DNA of 54,485 bases from Loki-b32 sp964493385. Lineage in GTDB: Archaea; Asgardarchaeota; Lokiarchaeia; Sigyniarchaeales; SOKP01. The position numbers were made by a program, and so were the translations under genes. How positions within the stretch are numbered: position 1 is the first letter of the stretch; every line of letters starts with the position of its first letter. The DNA lies in the NCBI GenBank assembly GCA_964493385.1, contig CAZBNW010000006.1, positions 1-54,485 on the forward strand, given 5' to 3'. Positions 8,109 through 15,034 of this stretch are shown here, in pieces. The notes beneath the pieces are model-generated. The model made no database searches, was not told where the DNA came from, and saw only the letters and a program-made list of their open reading frames with translations.

Positions 8109-8921
8109 TTATAAAATTATTCTTAAATATTCTGAAGATTCTTTCGCAACTTCTTCAAACGAGGGCTTCATTATAGTTTCAATTGACGCAAAACCATCAT
8201 ATCCTGAACTTTTGAAAATATTTAGAAACGTTCTAAAATCAAAATGTCCTGTACCTGGAGCTCTACGTGTACAATCTGCTAAATGCAGATGAGATACATG
8301 ATGAGTGATTTCCTTTAAATAATCCCAAACAAAACCAGGATCTTCCTCTAAATAAGTGTGATAAGAATCTATTAAGAGCTTTAAATTCTCAGATCCAATT
8401 TCCTCTATTAATTCAATTGCTTCAGATATTGTATTGTAAGAATCTATTTCAAATCGATTTATTGGTTCAAATAATAATATAACCTCCTTATTCTCTGCTA
8501 AGCGGCAACATTCCTTTAAGGAAGATTTAATATTACTCCTCTCTTTTTTAGGATTACTCTCACAGTTAAAACGTCCTCGAACTAATCCAATTATTACTTT
8601 TGATTGTGTTTCCTGTGCAAAATCCATATATTTCTCAATTTTTTGAATCGCTTTTTCCCTTATTTGTTCACTTTGATGTCCTAAAGAATAGCCAAAACGA
8701 ATATAGGTACCTCCAGTACCAAGAGCAGGGATTTCAAAGTTATATGATTCTTTAATTTCACATATCTTTTTGCAATCAATTTTTTCGGGTTCAAGAAGCG
8801 ATAGTTCAATTCCGTCGTAGTTTAAAGGCACTAAAAATTTGCATAACGCTGAAAAGTTATTTATTATCTCATATTGAGTACTTTTAGTTTCATTTAATCC
8901 AGAAACAATACTGAGTTTCAT
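8109..8921 (-). CDS. iolO: 5-Keto-L-gluconate epimerase (IolO-like TIM barrel)
   Basis: 270 residues from ATG 8921, which has GAGG nine bases upstream; the frame continues upstream to a TTG-like start at 8954 but the first conserved strand begins 'MKLSIVSG'. AP-endonuclease-2-type TIM barrel, with metal ligands likely Glu152 ('FEPINRFE'), Asp185 ('LIDSYHT'), His211 and Glu248 ('SIET'). 'VIIGLVRGR', the 'RRAPGTGHFDFR' loop and overall length match Thermotoga TM0416 (IolO), which epimerises 5-keto-L-gluconate to D-tagaturonate. Other barrel members such as IolE, IolI and Hyi have different substrate loops. It converges with iolM and diverges from the cupin gene. Confidence 0.78.
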   Translation of the reverse strand: MKLSIVSGLNETKSTQYEIINNFSALCKFLVPLNYDGIELSLLEPEKIDCKKICEIKESYNFEIPALGTGGTYIRFGYSLGHQSEQIREKAIQKIEKYMDFAQETQSKVIIGLVRGRFNCESNPKKERSNIKSSLKECCRLAENKEVILLFEPINRFEIDSYNTISEAIELIEEIGSENLKLLIDSYHTYLEEDPGFVWDYLKEITHHVSHLHLADCTRRAPGTGHFDFRTFLNIFKSSGYDGFASIETIMKPSFEEVAKESSEYLRIIL

Positions 8922-8968
8922 GGTTATTTCCTCAAACATCCATCGGAATGTCATTAGGATAAATCTTT

Positions 8969-8988
8969 ACTAATATAATAATATTAGT
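8969..8988. promoter_or_regulatory. Inverted repeat in the iolO/cupin divergent promoter
   Basis: Perfect 8-bp arms ACTAATAT and ATATTAGT around AATA, 47 bases upstream of iolO and about 80 bases upstream of the cupin gene. It is a candidate operator shared by the two divergent units. It does not match the repeat before iolM closely. Confidence 0.4.
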
Positions 8989-9066
8989 CTATCATATTTT
9001 AAAATAGTAAAAAAAGTAAGATGAATTATCTTTAAAATAAGTTAAATAAATAATGTGATCTTAAAA

Positions 9067-9885
9067 ATGAAGGATCAAATCATGACAAAATCTATCATGT
9101 CATCTTTTTTCTTTGAAGATCCTAAAGATAAAACCGTTGAAAGGGAAATAGAAAGAATAAAAGTAAAATACTATTATTTCGAGTCAGAATTAAAATTAAA
9201 AACAGAAAAAAACCAAGTACTCAATGGAAGTTTACTATTGGGAAATGGAATTTTGTTTTATGAAGGTAATGAATTTGATTTAAATCAATTTGATATTTTC
9301 TTTATTCCTCCCGCAAACAAATTCATAATTAAAGGGAAAACAAATTCACAATATAAAATTGTATTAATTTCAAGTCCTACAGAGAGGAAAGTGGATGTAA
9401 ATTTTGATATTCAACAGTATAACTTGAAGAAGTTCGTAACTCGAGGTGAGCCTAGTTCAAGTGAAAAAATGTCAACTTATAGAAGTGTATGGACAGCTTT
9501 TGAAAATGGTTTCTTTATGTCAGGTATAACGAATATTCCTAATGAATCTCTGAAAACAGGAGTGGTCACAAGCGTTAATTTAGAAAAGAATGAAGAGAAA
9601 GGAAATGTTGAAATTTACTCTCATATTCATCCGGATTTTCCTGAATTGTATATTTTTCTTATTGATGATGAAAATTATGCTATTACGCAATATTTAATTA
9701 ATTCTAAAGGTCAGTCTGTTTGTAAAGATCTCTCAAATGGAGGGGGATTATTTTTTCCCGGGCATTTAGGACACATTAATTTTGCTAAACCTTCTTATAA
9801 AGATTTAAATTATTGTTCTTATATTTGGTTCATTCCAACTTTAGATAAAAATCAAAAAATAGAACCAATTACTTTAAGAGTTTAA
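9067..9885 (+). CDS. IolB/KduI-like cupin, probable sugar-acid isomerase
   Basis: 272 residues from ATG 9067. An in-frame ATG at 9082 has GAAGGA seven bases before it and may be the real start. Two cupin-like halves: residues 45-110 ('GNGILFYEGNEFDLNQFDIFFIPP') and 160-265 ('EIYSHIHPDFPELYIFLIDD', then 'GGGLFFPGHLGHINF'). The two His of 'HIHPDFPE', the Glu and the later His of 'GHLGHINF' resemble the metal site of 5-keto-4-deoxyuronate isomerase (KduI) and 5-deoxy-glucuronate isomerase (IolB). The classical IolB substrate is not expected in the IolM/IolN route, so its reaction is open. It heads a likely unit with iolN, 47 bases downstream. Confidence 0.6.
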   Translation: MKDQIMTKSIMSSFFFEDPKDKTVEREIERIKVKYYYFESELKLKTEKNQVLNGSLLLGNGILFYEGNEFDLNQFDIFFIPPANKFIIKGKTNSQYKIVLISSPTERKVDVNFDIQQYNLKKFVTRGEPSSSEKMSTYRSVWTAFENGFFMSGITNIPNESLKTGVVTSVNLEKNEEKGNVEIYSHIHPDFPELYIFLIDDENYAITQYLINSKGQSVCKDLSNGGGLFFPGHLGHINFAKPSYKDLNYCSYIWFIPTLDKNQKIEPITLRV

Positions 9886-9932
9886 ACTAATGGATCATTT
9901 TAATAAATATAAATAATTTTATGTGAAATATT

Positions 9933-10904
9933 ATGAGTAAATGGGAATTACCTCCTAAAGAATTCGGTCATATGGATAAACCAAGTGGTATTTATCTTCA
10001 AACAATGTCTATTCTTGAAATCAATGAACGTTTAAAAAAGAACGATGTTATTATCATTCCTTGTGGTTCTACTGAAAATCACGGACCAGCAGCTTGTATT
10101 GGAGAAGATACTTTCTTAGTAACCCGAATGGCGGAATTAGTAGCGCAGAAAACTGGATGTACTGTTGCTCAACCGACTTGGTATGGTTCACATCCCTATC
10201 ATCATGTAGGAATGCCAGGAACTATCATTGTTCCCGAAGAAACTTTTAAATCTCTATTAAGATCAGTAATGGCTGGATGCTGGAATATGGGTTTTAGGAA
10301 AATGATATTATTAAACGGGCATGGTCAAGAATATGTTATTCCAAGCGCAATACACGAATTTGCGAAAAACTATCAATTACCTATGGTGGTATGTAATGTT
10401 AATTGGTACCACGCAATTCCTCAACATTGTATGGATCAAGAACATGGTGGTCCATTTGAAACGCCCTTTATTCACGCAGATGAAGCTGAAACCTCTTTTT
10501 CAATGACGTTATTTCCTGAAATGGTGAAAAAGATAGATTCATCTGAGGATAATGCCCCTTTAGGCTGGATGCCAGAGGATCATGTTGATAAAGCTGGAAA
10601 TATATATCAAAAACCAATAAAATGGTATGGACAAGTAGGATTTGGTCCTATTGAAGTATCTGCTTATCCAGAAGGCCATGTTGGATGTCCTAGCAAAGCA
10701 ACTTTTGAAAAAGGAAAACCCGGTATTGAAGCATTTTTAGATTACTTAGAAGAACTTGTTAATGATATACTAAAAACATTTCCACCAGGAAAACTTCCTC
10801 CGATAGAAGGAATTACTCAACGAGATCCAAAAGAAATCGAACCTTATATTAAAGGTCCTTTAAACGGAGGAAAAAGCATCTATCACCTTAGATACCCTCC
10901 TTAA
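9933..10904 (+). CDS. iolN: 3-Dehydro-scyllo-inosose hydrolase (creatininase family)
   Basis: 323 residues. It would hydrolyse the C-C bond of 3-dehydro-scyllo-inosose, opening the ring to 5-keto-L-gluconate. Creatininase fold metal motif: Glu48 in 'CGSTENHG', His50, Asp59, His130 in 'LNGHG', and Glu184 in 'FIHADEAETS'. The start 'MSKWELPPKEFGHMDKPSG', 'YGSHPYHHVGMPGT' and the proline-rich end 'FPPGKLPPIE' match, from memory, Thermotoga TM0413 (IolN) rather than creatininase or the MftE/FAPy deformylase branches. Normal length. It follows the cupin gene on the same strand and completes the inositol cluster. A T-rich tract follows the stop. Confidence 0.87.
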   Translation: MSKWELPPKEFGHMDKPSGIYLQTMSILEINERLKKNDVIIIPCGSTENHGPAACIGEDTFLVTRMAELVAQKTGCTVAQPTWYGSHPYHHVGMPGTIIVPEETFKSLLRSVMAGCWNMGFRKMILLNGHGQEYVIPSAIHEFAKNYQLPMVVCNVNWYHAIPQHCMDQEHGGPFETPFIHADEAETSFSMTLFPEMVKKIDSSEDNAPLGWMPEDHVDKAGNIYQKPIKWYGQVGFGPIEVSAYPEGHVGCPSKATFEKGKPGIEAFLDYLEELVNDILKTFPPGKLPPIEGITQRDPKEIEPYIKGPLNGGKSIYHLRYPP

Positions 10905-10985
10905 AATTTTTATTCATTTTGTTTTTTGGATCTTTTATTTTTACAAATAAAGTTAAAAATAGGAAAAAAATAGAAAAATTATTTA

Positions 10986-11468
10986 TTATATTTTCGCACC
11001 ACAATATGCACAATATTGCGCAGCATCTTTCGTTATAGGGGTTCCACAATTAGAGCAATATTTTGCTGCTTCTCCTGAAATTACTTCCTTTTCTGGTATT
11101 GATAAGTATTTTATTTGACCTGTTGAAGTATTAAATTTTGCTTTTAATTGACCTGAAGCCTTTAAATCTAAAACAATGGCATTAATATCCTTTCTTGTAA
11201 TACCTGTACTCTTGCTAACATCATCTATTGTCGCTTCAGGATTTTCTTGCAATTCCGATAAAACCACGTGCCTCAGCTTACTCCTATTTGTTATTGCATA
11301 TATTTGACTAACGAGAATAGCTGTTCCAATTCCAATTGAAATAAAACCCCACCATGACCATTCATCCCATGGGGTAAATGAGGTAATCCCCCATAAAAAG
11401 AATGCTCCAGCAATAATTAACGCGCATATCGAGAAACCTTCAGAATATTGATTTCTTTCATATTTCAT
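10986..11468 (-). CDS. Membrane protein with winged helix and C-terminal zinc ribbon
   Basis: 160 residues. Two transmembrane helices at about residues 10-28 and 38-57 are followed by a cytoplasmic winged-helix-like segment (65-115; 'VLSELQENPEATIDDVSKSTGITRKDIN') and a C-terminal zinc ribbon 'YCSNCGTPI...YCAYCGAKI' with four cysteines in two CxxC pairs. The architecture suggests a membrane-tethered DNA- or protein-binding factor. The partner and trigger are unknown. It stands alone after iolN on the opposite strand, with only a T-rich spacer between. Nothing ties it to inositol control, although it is the nearest DNA-binding candidate. Confidence 0.65.
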   Translation of the reverse strand: MKYERNQYSEGFSICALIIAGAFFLWGITSFTPWDEWSWWGFISIGIGTAILVSQIYAITNRSKLRHVVLSELQENPEATIDDVSKSTGITRKDINAIVLDLKASGQLKAKFNTSTGQIKYLSIPEKEVISGEAAKYCSNCGTPITKDAAQYCAYCGAKI

Positions 11469-11608
11469 TTCTAATCTTCTAAAAACGTGTTTGTTAGTTT
11501 AGTAATTCAGTAAGAAGCTTTATAAATATTTATTTTATTTTTTAAAGATTTTAATTTTAAAAAAATCTTTTCACAACCAAGATATAGATGCAAAACAATT
11601 TTGTTAGA

Positions 11609-11965
11609 TTAATTTGTTATTATACATTTATTGATTATTTCAAAAATTTGAGAGAAATCAAGTTGGTCCTCCATTAAAGTTATAATAATATTCCCTAAAA
11701 TTTTAACTGAAAGTATGTAAAAATTATCTGAATGAATTACATTGAAATCTGGTGTATGAACTCCGATTTCTGAGGCGATTTCTTCAGCTAACTCGTATAA
11801 TTGGGACATATTTAATCCTATTGAAGTTTTATTGAACTCTTGATTAATATATGATTTAATGACAGCCCCATTTTCAGAAGTAATTAAAATAAAATATAAC
11901 CCAGACTCTCCGAATTCCTTGATTAAACTATCAATAACTAAGTCTGGATTTAAAATAGCAGTCAT
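11609..11965 (-). CDS. Roadblock/LC7-fold protein
   Basis: 118 residues from ATG 11965; the frame runs 15 codons further upstream, but that part is a hydrophobic stretch that does not fit the domain. The order helix ('NPDLVIDSLIKEFG'), strand ('GLYFILITSENGAVIKSYI'), helix ('SQLYELAEEIASEIG'), then strands ('FNVIHSDNFYILSVKILGNIIITLM') and a last helix is the roadblock/LC7 layout. In archaea, and particularly in Asgards, such small proteins are abundant and are thought to scaffold or regulate small GTPases. A GTPase gene lies in this window only at 34274, not next to it. Confidence 0.65.
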   Translation of the reverse strand: MTAILNPDLVIDSLIKEFGESGLYFILITSENGAVIKSYINQEFNKTSIGLNMSQLYELAEEIASEIGVHTPDFNVIHSDNFYILSVKILGNIIITLMEDQLDFSQIFEIINKCIITN

Positions 11966-12407
11966 TATGATATAATTTATTGGTTTTTTAATATATAATT
12001 TTGGGTACAAACTGTATTTTTAACTTGAAACGTTGATTTATATAAAAGGTATATAGATAAATAATCGAGAGATATTGATTTTTTTTATTTGACAAATGCT
12101 TAGATCTGTGAAAAATTAACTTATATTTCAAAATATTGATCAATCACTTAGACGTCTTTTTATTGATCTTTACTTATTTATTCCGGATCTAGAAAAAACT
12201 ATGATTATCAATTTTATTTATCGCTGAAAAAATAGAAGCAGAGAGGATTGTTCTAGAAGAAAATAAGAAATTACTAGAACTTAATAAAATGAGATATGAT
12301 TAGATTATTTAAAAATTAAAACTCTTCTTATAACATAAATTTATTTTCTAAGTTCTTATTCCCCCTTAATTCATTAATATATATCTAAGTCTAAAAGAAC
12401 TGTGAAA
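11966..12407. other. Gene-poor stretch with a possible gene remnant
   Basis: 442 bases between the roadblock gene and tRNA-Arg. A TATA-like 'TTTATATAAAAGG' near 12038-12050 could serve the roadblock gene. From about 12205 to 12303 one frame reads as a charged helix ('AEKIEAERIVLEENKKLLEL...') ending at TAG, with no start codon and a TGA just upstream. It looks like the tail of a decayed coiled-coil or sensor protein. Nothing else is recognisable. Confidence 0.3.
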
Positions 12408-12511
12408 TGGGCCTGGCAGGATTCGAACCTGCGACTTTGGGTTTGGTAGATAATCTTACCAAAAATCCCAGTCCGAAGCCGGGCACCCTATCCAGACTAG
12501 ATTACAGGCCC
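12408..12511 (-). tRNA. tRNA-Arg(TCG) with a variable-loop intron
   Basis: Read on the minus strand: acceptor GGGCCTG (12511-12505) with CAGGCCC (12415-12409), discriminator A, no CCA. D arm ATCT/GGGT around AGTCTGGATA. Anticodon stem CCCGG/CTGGG around CTTCGGA, anticodon TCG. T stem GCAGG/CCTGC around TTCGAAT. Between the anticodon stem and the T stem lie 34 bases (12433-12466) instead of about 5, with a 7-bp hairpin TTTGGTA/TACCAAA. A long type II arm is not expected for tRNA-Arg, so an intron of about 29 nt in the variable loop is inferred. The exons resemble archaeal tRNA-Arg(TCG). Confidence 0.85.
12433..12466 (-). other. tRNA-Arg variable region containing an intron of about 29 nt
   Basis: 34 bases where about 5 are expected. 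The 7-bp stem TTTGGTA/TACCAAA with flanking unpaired bases is compatible with an archaeal bulge-helix-bulge splice site near position 45-48. Exact ends cannot be fixed by eye. Confidence 0.65.
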
Positions 12512-12650
12512 TAAAATTAAGTTCAAAAAATTAGTAGATTATATTATTTTCATTTATTATTTCTAAAAAATCTTATTATATTAAGAATAATGAACACATT
12601 CTTAACTTCTTGAATATATTAAATAAAAAATAGCAATAATCTTAATTAAT

Positions 12651-13079
12651 CTATTTTTTAAACCCGTTGTTTAAATATTCCAGGAACATTCGAAATAATT
12701 TTATAAATCTCAGACCTTGAGAGAGATCTCCATCTACTTTTATTATTCCTTTCATAAAAGCATCAGTTCCATACATCTCACGCTTTAGAATTTTAACTAA
12801 TATATCTTTAGTATATTTAACTCTAAATGATGCGCTTCTATTAATTCCTTTTTTGTAAATAATCGAACCATTTGATAATTTTAGCCAAAAATTAAAATTA
12901 ATATCCGTAAGGATAATCTGATAGACGTCATCATAATCTACTATCTCTTCTCGTAATTCTTCAGTATTTTTTACAATACTAACAGCGAACTTGATGACTT
13001 TATCTAAAGCACCGATAAATTCCCCATCATGATTTTCTAAATCATGTATTACCGAACTGAAACTCTTTGAATCAAGCAT
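12651..13079 (-). CDS. SCP2-like sterol-carrier domain protein
   Basis: 142 residues from ATG 13079. After an N-terminal helix, the order 'YQIILTDINFNFWLKLSNGSIIYKKG', 'SASFRVKYTKDILVKILKREMYGTDAFMKGIIKVDGDLSQGLRFIKLFRMF' is the SCP2 layout: a five-stranded sheet, then a helix, 'G.i.v.Gdl..gl.f'. Members bind lipids or act as small carrier domains. It is a diverged paralogue of the protein encoded at 13638-14072, with tRNA-Asp between them. It is rich in Ile and Lys and carries fewer acidic residues than the paralogue. Confidence 0.65.
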   Translation of the reverse strand: MLDSKSFSSVIHDLENHDGEFIGALDKVIKFAVSIVKNTEELREEIVDYDDVYQIILTDINFNFWLKLSNGSIIYKKGINRSASFRVKYTKDILVKILKREMYGTDAFMKGIIKVDGDLSQGLRFIKLFRMFLEYLNNGFKK

Positions 13080-13362
13080 ACTATATATACTCGGTAATAA
13101 TTCAAATATAATATATTGTTATACCCAAATATTCCTTATAATCTACATCGTCTTTAATCAATATAAATCTTTCTGTTAGGTGTATTAATGTGTTTTCTTA
13201 GCTTAGATTAAGACTTTTTCCCTATGTCCTTGGCTCACACATAGACTCTATAATCTTAGAACAAAATTTTTATACTTTTCTTTATTTCATTTTTTATAGA
13301 AAAATCTTAATTTTACATTTTTTCTTAAACTTAAAGCCCACGATTATATCAACGCAATAAAA

Positions 13363-13470
13363 GCCCACATAGTGTAGCCCGGTCTAGCATTCGGGACTGT
13401 CACTCCTGTCCGTGGTTTGGATTTTCAGCCGGGGAGATCGACGCGGGTTCAAATCCCGCTGTGGGCGCCA
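13363..13470 (+). tRNA. tRNA-Asp(GTC) with a variable-loop intron and encoded CCA
   Basis: Acceptor GCCCACA (13363-13369) with TGTGGGC (13460-13466), discriminator G, then CCA encoded at 13468-13470. D arm GTGT/GCAT around AGCCCGGTCTA. Anticodon stem CGGGA/TCCTG around CTGTCAC, anticodon GTC. T stem GCGGG/CCCGC around TTCAAAT. The variable region between 13409 and 13442 is 34 bases rather than 5, so about 29 nt must be removed. Anticodon and T arms agree with archaeal tRNA-Asp. A 9-base duplicate of the gene's 5' edge (AAAGCCCAC) lies at 13333-13341, 27 bases upstream. Confidence 0.87.
13409..13442 (+). other. tRNA-Asp variable region containing an intron of about 29 nt
   Basis: 34 bases replace the normal 5-base variable loop, the same total as in tRNA-Arg. 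The anticodon loop is uninterrupted, so the intron is not at 37/38. Splice points need structure modelling. Confidence 0.65.
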
Positions 13471-13637
13471 TTCTAAATAAACCTTACTTGAATTTTATTG
13501 TAAGTATTATATGTTTGATTTTAATAAAGTACAAAATTTGAAATTAAGATAGTTAATTTTAAAAAAAATTAAAAGTTAATAAAAAAAAAGAGATGTTTAT
13601 TGAAAATGTGCTTAATAGAGAGGTCAAATTAATTATT

Positions 13638-14072
13638 TTACAAATCTTCTACAAGATCTTCATAAGCTTCCAAAGCTAATTCAATAATTTCTTGAAAAGC
13701 CATGGCATCTTGAAGATTTCCCTCAACAGTAATATCGCCAGCCATGTATGCGCTTGTTGCATCAACTTCACCCAATAATATTCCCGCGCCGACTTCTAAA
13801 GTAGCAGACATTGTGAATGAAGGATTATCAACATCTCCTTCCCCGTATTCAAGAACTCCTTCTTTAACGGTCATCCAGGATTTCCTATCTACGTCAGTGA
13901 GTATGAATTGGATGGCTATATCCATATCTTCAAGCTCTTCTTTAAGATCTTCATTCTCAACAGAAATTTCTTTAATAAACGCGTACATTTTCAAAAGATT
14001 ATCGGCACTGGCTGAAGCAGCTCCAGCCTCCTGAATTGCTTTTAATTCCTTTAATAAGGATTCATCAACCAT
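13638..14072 (-). CDS. SCP2-like sterol-carrier domain protein (acidic paralogue)
   Basis: 144 residues from ATG 14072; GGAAGG lies 12 bases upstream, and an in-frame TTG at 14084 is an alternative. 'IAIQFILTDVDRKSWMTVKEGVLEYGEGDVDNPSFTMSA' and 'ATSAYMAGDITVEGNLQDAMAFQEIIELALEAY' show the SCP2 pattern. The protein is strongly acidic, with a helical, alanine-rich N-terminus and an acidic tail. 'TLEVGAGILLGEVDATSAYMAG' lines up with 'TKDILVKILKREMYGTDAFMKG' of the paralogue at 12651. The ligand is unknown; a lipid or acyl carrier role is the family norm. Confidence 0.7.
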   Translation of the reverse strand: MVDESLLKELKAIQEAGAASASADNLLKMYAFIKEISVENEDLKEELEDMDIAIQFILTDVDRKSWMTVKEGVLEYGEGDVDNPSFTMSATLEVGAGILLGEVDATSAYMAGDITVEGNLQDAMAFQEIIELALEAYEDLVEDL

Positions 14073-14361
14073 TTTAATTTTCAACCTTCCTTTATAATTT
14101 TATTGCTTATTTTAAGAATTTTTTAAAAATATATTGTATAAAATAACAATATTAAAAGGTTATAATAATATAAAAAGGTTTTATTTCTTTTTTTATGTTT
14201 TAATGAATAAAATAAGCTAGAATAGAGAAGATAAATGAAATTAAAACCTAATATTGTGTTATACTTATATTATTAAGCCTTAAAACCACATTTTAAAAAA
14301 TTAAATTAGATAATGCTAAAAATTAAATCTTGGTATTGTTATTATTTTTTAAAAGGAGTAT

Positions 14362-15009
14362 ATGGACAAAATTAGGAGTTTTACCAAAAAAATGATTATG
14401 AACCAATTATTGGAAGCTACTGATAATCTCATCAATCAACAATTCTATAAAGCAAAAAGTGACATTATTATTGGTAGAACACCTGAAGTTTCATTAAAGA
14501 TAAGTAATTCCGGGCAAATTATAAGGAAATTTAAAGATTTATTTAATCAAAATCTGCATTTATTCTTAGAAGGCAAATATCTTAAATTTCTTAACCTATT
14601 TAAGAAAATAAAAGGGATGGATGAAAATTATATTAGAGAAATTTATCAAGACCTCCAGCTTAAGTTTGAAACTTTAAGAGATGCTGAAAACATTAATACT
14701 GTGATTTTATACTCACTTGTTTTAAATTCTCTCATTTCAAGCATCCGAGATATTAATTTTGGAGAATCGATCAAAGAGATAAAGCACCGTATAAAAAATA
14801 AGTCAAGAATCAGTGACAACAAGATTCAAGAGGAGTTAGACAAACTTTTTATGAAGAATGATGATAATGTTTCAATATTATATAATATTTCTTACCTCGA
14901 TACATTAGCGGAATCTTTCAACTATAAAAAGGTTGCTCATATTTGTAAGATTCAGAAGGGTAAATACATAAACAGAATTGTGAATTTGATTCTATCTTCA
15001 AATAATTAG
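14362..15009 (+). CDS. Hypothetical helical protein
   Basis: 215 residues. AAAGGAG ends four bases before ATG 14362 and fixes the start. Composition is Lys/Ile/Asn rich and predicted almost entirely helical, without transmembrane segments or cysteine motifs. Segments such as 'FKDLFNQNLHLFLEGKYLKFLNLFKKIKGM' and 'VLNSLISSIRDINFGESIKEIKHRIKNKS' suggest a helical-repeat scaffold. No family is recognised. It converges on the N-formylglutamate amidohydrolase gene, and 290 bases of AT-rich sequence with no recognised gene separate it from the SCP2 gene upstream. Confidence 0.5.
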   Translation: MDKIRSFTKKMIMNQLLEATDNLINQQFYKAKSDIIIGRTPEVSLKISNSGQIIRKFKDLFNQNLHLFLEGKYLKFLNLFKKIKGMDENYIREIYQDLQLKFETLRDAENINTVILYSLVLNSLISSIRDINFGESIKEIKHRIKNKSRISDNKIQEELDKLFMKNDDNVSILYNISYLDTLAESFNYKKVAHICKIQKGKYINRIVNLILSSNN

Positions 15010-15034
15010 GATAAAGCTTTTTACCTAAATTTTT

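Noticed and set aside
9067..9885. Assignment of the cupin as classical IolB
   Set aside because: IolB acts after IolE and IolD, which are not present; the neighbouring enzymes belong to a route without 5-deoxy-glucuronate.
12408..12511. Type II (Ser/Leu) tRNA with a long variable arm
   Set aside because: The anticodon TCG and exon sequence are those of tRNA-Arg, and 34 bases is longer than usual variable arms. An intron fits better.
14085..14361. Possible small RNA or gene between SCP2 and the helical protein
   Set aside because: Only AT-rich sequence was seen, with no frame, hairpin or conserved box beyond the ribosome binding site at 14352-14358.
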